A stretch of 9,403 nucleotides of DNA. Origin: CAYNQN01 sp964530525. GTDB lineage: Bacteria > Actinomycetota > Acidimicrobiia > Acidimicrobiales > Acidimicrobilacustridaceae. Each line of letters starts with the position of its first letter. Position 1 is the stretch's first letter. The notes under the pieces are model-generated. The model searched no databases. It saw nothing but the letters and a program-made list of their open reading frames with translations, and was not told the origin of the DNA. The DNA lies in NCBI GenBank assembly GCA_964530525.1, contig CAZHBH010000078.1, forward strand, positions 1 to 9,403. Direction: 5' to 3'. Below, piece after piece: positions 6,622 through 9,403 of the stretch. The translations under genes and the position numbers were made by a program.

Positions 6622-6704
6622 CCCCGAGCACCTCCCTCTCGCGAGGCGCCGCCGCCATACCTGTACGGGTCGTCTCCCGGGCGGGGAGCCAGAGGGCTCA
6701 CTGG

Positions 6705-6717
6705 TAGCCTTCGGGCC
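6705..6717 (+). promoter_or_regulatory. Leaderless-type -10 promoter element for the winged-helix/dapA unit
   Basis: TAGCCT (6705-6710) is followed by TCGGGCC (7 bases) and the ATG at 6718. Bases 6708-6724 are identical to 2259-2275 at the dapB start, so two promoter-start regions in this window share a 17-base block. No Shine-Dalgarno sequence is present. The rest of the 6622-6717 gap holds only a weak 5-bp hairpin (6674-6688) and no recognisable gene. Confidence 0.6.
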
Positions 6718-7380
6718 ATGGCGCACCCAACGGATCTGGAGATGTTGGTGCGCCACGACCTTCGCCTGCGGGGCTTCGCGGAGGCCACCGAGCTGGCAGG
6801 GCGCAGAGCCGTGCCGTCGGAACGGGTCGTCTCGGTGCTCCGGGCGGACGAAGCGAAGGGCCTCGTGCGACACCGTTCCGGGAGGGTCGCGGGGTGGAGC
6901 CTCACGCAGGCGGGAAGGGCCCACGACGAGCGAGCTCTCGCCGAGGAGCTCGACCGCACCGGTTCGCGCGAGACCGTGGAGGAGGCCTACCGCGTCTTCG
7001 AGCGGTGCAACCCCGAGGTGCTCCAGCTGTTCACCGATTGGCAGGTGCGCCCCTCGCCCGGCGGGCCCTCCGCCGGCGGAGCGGGAGGGGCACCCGAGCT
7101 GAACGACCACACCGACCACGCCTACGACGCTGCCGTGCTCGCCAGGCTCTGCAGGATCGACGACGAGTCGGCGCAACCGATGTGCGCCCAGCTCGCTGCC
7201 GTGCTGGAGCGGTTCGCGGGCTATGGGCCACGTCTGTCGGCTGCACGCCGGCGGGTGGAGCGCGGCGAGTCGGAGTGGTTCGACCGACTGACGGTCGACT
7301 CTTACCACACCGTGTGGTTCGAGCTTCACGAAGATCTGCTCTCGACCCTGGGCCTGCAGCGTGAGCCCGTGTCCGCCTGA
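6718..7380 (+). CDS. Unrecognised winged-helix-like protein upstream of dapA
   Basis: A 220-residue soluble protein that I do not recognise with confidence. The N-terminal 80 residues look like a winged helix: a helical start (LVRHDLRLRGFAEATELAG), a helix VVSVLRADEAKGLV, then a basic hairpin and GWSLTQAGRAHDE, which resembles the wing and following helix of MarR/PadR-type regulators. A Gly/Pro/Ser linker (about 114-125) separates this from a helical C-terminal domain with LNDHTDHAYDAAV and a conserved-looking DSYHTVWFELHEDLLSTLG (194-212), rich in His, Trp and acidic residues. I recall similar C-termini in actinobacterial proteins annotated only as transcriptional regulators. The start is supported by the -10 element. 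It lies 36 bases upstream of dapA and is probably cotranscribed with it, so it could sense a metabolite and regulate lysine or PEP/pyruvate metabolism. That role is inference. Confidence 0.7.
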   Translation: MAHPTDLEMLVRHDLRLRGFAEATELAGRRAVPSERVVSVLRADEAKGLVRHRSGRVAGWSLTQAGRAHDERALAEELDRTGSRETVEEAYRVFERCNPEVLQLFTDWQVRPSPGGPSAGGAGGAPELNDHTDHAYDAAVLARLCRIDDESAQPMCAQLAAVLERFAGYGPRLSAARRRVERGESEWFDRLTVDSYHTVWFELHEDLLSTLGLQREPVSA

Positions 7381-7399
7381 TGGAGCTGGCTTCGGGATG

Positions 7400-7412
7400 A
7401 GGAAGGAAGGAG
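7400..7412 (+). promoter_or_regulatory. Purine-rich ribosome binding site for dapA
   Basis: A doubled AGGAAGG/AAGGAG stretch precedes the dapA ATG. AAGGAG (7407-7412) is 4 bases away, slightly close, while AGGAAGG (7400-7406) is 10 bases away. It is the clearest Shine-Dalgarno-like sequence in the window. Its presence at an operon-internal gene contrasts with the promoter-proximal genes, which have none. Confidence 0.7.
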
Positions 7413-7416
7413 CCTG

Positions 7417-8298
7417 ATGGGAAGGTTCGGGTCGGTGATCACGGCGATGATCACCCCCTTCGACGAACGGGGAGGGGTCGACCTCGACGGCGCAGCGACC
7501 CTCGCGAGCTGGTTGGTGTCTCAGGGTTGCGACGGCTTGGTGGTGACCGGAACCACCGGCGAGGCGAGCGTGTTGACCGACGAGGAGCAGGTGGAGGTCT
7601 GGCGAGCGGTCCGTTCCGCCGTTGACGTCCCCGTGGTCGCGGGCAGCGGGACGAACGACACCCGCCACGCCGCAGAGCTCACGTCGAGGGCTGCCTCCGC
7701 CGGGATCGACGCGGTGCTGGTGGTGACGCCGTACTACAACCGTCCCTCGCAGGCGGGCATAGAGGCGCACTTCCGCCACGTGTCGGCTTCGACCGAGCTC
7801 CCTGTGATCCTCTACGACATCCCAGTCCGCACCGGCCGCAAGATCTCCCACGAGGTTATCGTCCGCCTGGCGCACGACGTGCCCAACATCGTGGCGGTCA
7901 AGGACGCCGCAGGCGACCCCGCAGCTGCTGCCCAGGTGGTGTCGGAAACCCCGGACGACTTCGAGCTCTACTCCGGTGACGACGCCCTGACGTTGCCCCT
8001 CTTGGCCGTCGGGGCGGTGGGTGCCATCAGCGTGTGCGCCCACTGGAGCGCGGGGATCCTGCGCGAGCTCGTGGTGGCCTTCGAGAAGGGCGACTTGGAG
8101 CTCGCCCGCAAGCTGAACGCGAAGCTCATCCCCAGCTACCAGTTCGAATCGGGTGACGAGACGCCGAACCCCTTGCCCTCCAAGGCGATGCTGAGGGCTC
8201 TGGGCAAGCCCGCTGGGCAGTGCAGGCTCCCGTTGGGAGTGGCTCCCGAAGGCCTGGAGGCCAGGGCGCGAGAGGTCTGGGATGCACTCCATGGCTGA
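7417..8298 (+). CDS. dapA: 4-hydroxy-tetrahydrodipicolinate synthase
   Basis: DapA condenses pyruvate with aspartate semialdehyde, the committed step of the diaminopimelate/lysine pathway, as a TIM-barrel class I aldolase (usually a tetramer) in the cytoplasm. The 293-residue length is standard. Active-site residues are all visible: GTTGE (45-49) with the two threonines, PYYNRP (105-110), catalytic Y133 in LYDIPVRTG with substrate-binding R138, and the Schiff-base lysine K162 in IVAVKDA. The product is probably made from the same transcript as the winged-helix gene 36 bases upstream, with its own strong ribosome binding site. rnj follows after 92 bases containing a 9-bp inverted repeat. The dapA-rnj adjacency is common in actinobacteria. 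YDIP replaces the YNVP of the E. coli enzyme, a mild variation. Confidence 0.97.
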   Translation: MGRFGSVITAMITPFDERGGVDLDGAATLASWLVSQGCDGLVVTGTTGEASVLTDEEQVEVWRAVRSAVDVPVVAGSGTNDTRHAAELTSRAASAGIDAVLVVTPYYNRPSQAGIEAHFRHVSASTELPVILYDIPVRTGRKISHEVIVRLAHDVPNIVAVKDAAGDPAAAAQVVSETPDDFELYSGDDALTLPLLAVGAVGAISVCAHWSAGILRELVVAFEKGDLELARKLNAKLIPSYQFESGDETPNPLPSKAMLRALGKPAGQCRLPLGVAPEGLEARAREVWDALHG

Positions 8299-8326
8299 GG
8301 TCCGAGATGGGTTGGCGGCCGAGGGA

Positions 8327-8356
8327 GTTGCACCGCTGGGGCCGCGCCGGTGCAAC
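8327..8356 (+). repeat. 9-bp inverted repeat between dapA and rnj
   Basis: GTTGCACCG (8327-8335) and CGGTGCAAC (8348-8356) are exact reverse complements around a 12-base GC-rich loop. It lies 28 bases after the dapA stop and 34 bases before the rnj start. It could be a terminator or attenuator for dapA readthrough, a 5'-UTR hairpin controlling rnj mRNA, or a palindromic operator. No T-tract follows, and no TANNNT -10 sits 7 bases before the rnj start. The remainder of the 92-base gap shows nothing else recognisable. Confidence 0.6.
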
Positions 8357-8390
8357 GGTGCGCGGTTCGAGCACGGGGGGATGGGCGGAC

Positions 8391-9403
8391 GTGGCTGACC
8401 CGGTGAAGATCACCTTCCTGGGAGGCCTCGGCGAGATCGGGCGAAACTGCGCGTGCATCGAGGTGGAGGGGTCGATCATGCTCCTCGACTGCGGGCTCAT
8501 GTTCCCAGAGGCGGACATGCTCGGCATCGACCTCGTCCTTCCCGACTTCTCGTACCTGCGCGACAACGCCGATCGGATCGTGGGGTGCATCGCGACCCAC
8601 GGCCACGAGGACCACGTGGGAGGCCTCTCGTTCCTCCTGAGGGAGATGTCGTTCCCCATCTACGGCTCGCCCCTCACCCTCGGCCTGGCGGGCAACCGCA
8701 TCGACGAGGCCGGGCTGGGCGACCGCACCCAGCTGGTGCCCGTCGTGGACGGCGAACGGAGGCAGATCGGGCCCTTCGACGTGGAGTTCATACCGGTCAC
8801 GCACTCGGTGCCGCACGGCTTCGCGACGGTGTTCCACACGCCTCAGGGTGCGATCTTGCACACGGGCGACTTCAAGCTCGACCTGACCCCTGTCGACGGC
8901 CGCCTCACCGACCTCGGTCGGATCGGGGCCGTCGCCAACGACGAGGGCATCAGGTTGCTGCTGTCCGACAGCACCAACGCCGAGGAGCAGGGCTACTCCC
9001 GCTCGGAGAGCGCAGTCGGGCAGGTCCTCTACGAGCTGTTCCACAACTACGAGGGCAGGCGCATCATCACGACGTGCTTCGCCTCGCACATCCACCGCGT
9101 GCAGCAGATCGCGGATGCGGCCCTCGCCTTCGGGCGCACCGTGGCCACGATGGGCATGTCGATGAAGAAGAACGTCCGTCTCGCCCGCGAGATGGGACTG
9201 CTCGACATCCCCGACGCCAAGCTGCGCGACGTCGACGACGTGGGTGACCTGGATCCCGCAGACGTATGCGTCATCAGCACTGGATCCCAGGGCGAGCCCC
9301 TGTCGGCCCTGGCCCTGATGGCCGCCCAGGAGAACCGCCGCCTGAAGGTGGGCCCCGGCGACGTGGTGATCATGAGCAGCCACCCCATCCCGGGCAACGA
9401 GTC
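8391..9403 (+). CDS. rnj: Ribonuclease J (metallo-beta-lactamase/beta-CASP RNase), 3'-partial
   Basis: RNase J is a 5'-3' exo- and endoribonuclease acting in mRNA turnover and rRNA maturation. The reading frame stays open to the window end, giving about 337 of the usual 550 or so residues. Near the N-terminus are KITFLGGLGEIGRNC and LLDCGLMFPEAD, typical of the family. The zinc-binding HxHxDH motif is H70-G-H72-E-D74-H75, followed by VTHSVPHGF and HTGDFKLD with further metal ligands, LLSDSTNAE, and the beta-CASP motif TGSQGEPLSAL. The last visible residues, SSHPIPGNE, are the usual substrate-binding loop. GTG at 8391 is chosen because VADPVKITF matches the typical actinobacterial N-terminus; an in-frame GTG at 8358 lies within the inverted repeat region and is less likely. 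Only a G-rich stretch, not a classical Shine-Dalgarno, precedes it. It is likely a functional partner of PNPase in RNA decay. Confidence 0.95.
   Translation, partial: MADPVKITFLGGLGEIGRNCACIEVEGSIMLLDCGLMFPEADMLGIDLVLPDFSYLRDNADRIVGCIATHGHEDHVGGLSFLLREMSFPIYGSPLTLGLAGNRIDEAGLGDRTQLVPVVDGERRQIGPFDVEFIPVTHSVPHGFATVFHTPQGAILHTGDFKLDLTPVDGRLTDLGRIGAVANDEGIRLLLSDSTNAEEQGYSRSESAVGQVLYELFHNYEGRRIITTCFASHIHRVQQIADAALAFGRTVATMGMSMKKNVRLAREMGLLDIPDAKLRDVDDVGDLDPADVCVISTGSQGEPLSALALMAAQENRRLKVGPGDVVIMSSHPIPGNE

Noticed and set aside
6674..6688. CTCCC/GGGAG hairpin in the gap after the diiron gene
   Set aside because: The stem is only 5 bp with a 5-base loop and no T-tract; such stems are expected by chance at this base composition.
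5440..8355. A 971-codon open frame on the minus strand across the diiron, winged-helix and dapA genes
   Set aside because: It is antisense to three genes with clear motifs, and its translation is rich in His/Arg/Gly without recognisable domains. Such frames arise from third-position GC bias.
8358..8390. Earlier GTG start for RNase J at 8358
   Set aside because: It adds 11 residues with no family match and abuts the inverted repeat. VADPVKITF from 8391 is the typical start, though the alternative is not fully excluded.
8136..9383. A 415-codon minus-strand frame opposite dapA and rnj
   Set aside because: It overlaps the unmistakable RNase J zinc-binding motif on the plus strand and is low-complexity; a GC shadow.
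1..9403. Search for a new defence, mobile or secondary-metabolite system
   Set aside because: All genes but one fall in known housekeeping or membrane families. I saw no transposase, integrase, toxin-antitoxin pair, direct-repeat array or shift in composition.

Overview
This window is dense, GC-rich bacterial chromosome. Gene content, frequent GTG starts and gene order point to an actinobacterium, and the Acidimicrobiia-like flavour of the PNPase, SURF1 and RNase J sequences suggests that class. The lineage call rests on remembered family sequences, not on a search. It reads as ordinary core chromosome: there are no insertion sequences, phage genes, tRNAs, rRNAs or CRISPR arrays, and no gene-free stretch longer than about 100 bases.

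Layout: (1) 5-2167, pnp (polynucleotide phosphorylase), missing its N-terminus at the window edge; a 24-bp perfect palindrome (2198-2221) follows as a probable terminator. (2) 2269-3785, dapB (4-hydroxy-tetrahydrodipicolinate reductase), overlapped by 4 bases by a six-TM TMEM175/DUF1211-type channel gene. (3) 3813-4559 on the minus strand, a DedA/VTT-like membrane protein, convergent with the channel gene. (4) 4586-5479, a SURF1-family cytochrome oxidase assembly factor, divergent from the DedA-like gene with only 26 bases between the two start codons. (5) 5518-6621, a diiron ferritin-like protein with two E-x28-DEARH half-sites. (6) 6718-7380, an unrecognised winged-helix-like protein, followed by 7417-8298 dapA. 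(7) 8391-9403, rnj (RNase J), running off the right edge.

Two themes link the genes. dapA and dapB encode consecutive steps of the diaminopimelate/lysine pathway. pnp and rnj encode two of the main mRNA-degrading enzymes of actinobacteria. The order pnp - dapB - dapA - rnj is a familiar actinobacterial backbone, here with TMEM175, DedA, SURF1 and diiron genes inserted and without the thyX and M16 peptidase genes often found in it.

The most interesting signal is regulatory. Four forward genes each have a TANNNT -10 hexamer ending exactly 7 bases before the start codon, the geometry expected for leaderless transcripts. One of these overlaps a minus-strand -10 on a shared TA step, giving a very compact bidirectional promoter. 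Two of them (dapB and the dapA-containing unit) share an identical 17-base block across the start codon. I see no new defence or mobile system here.
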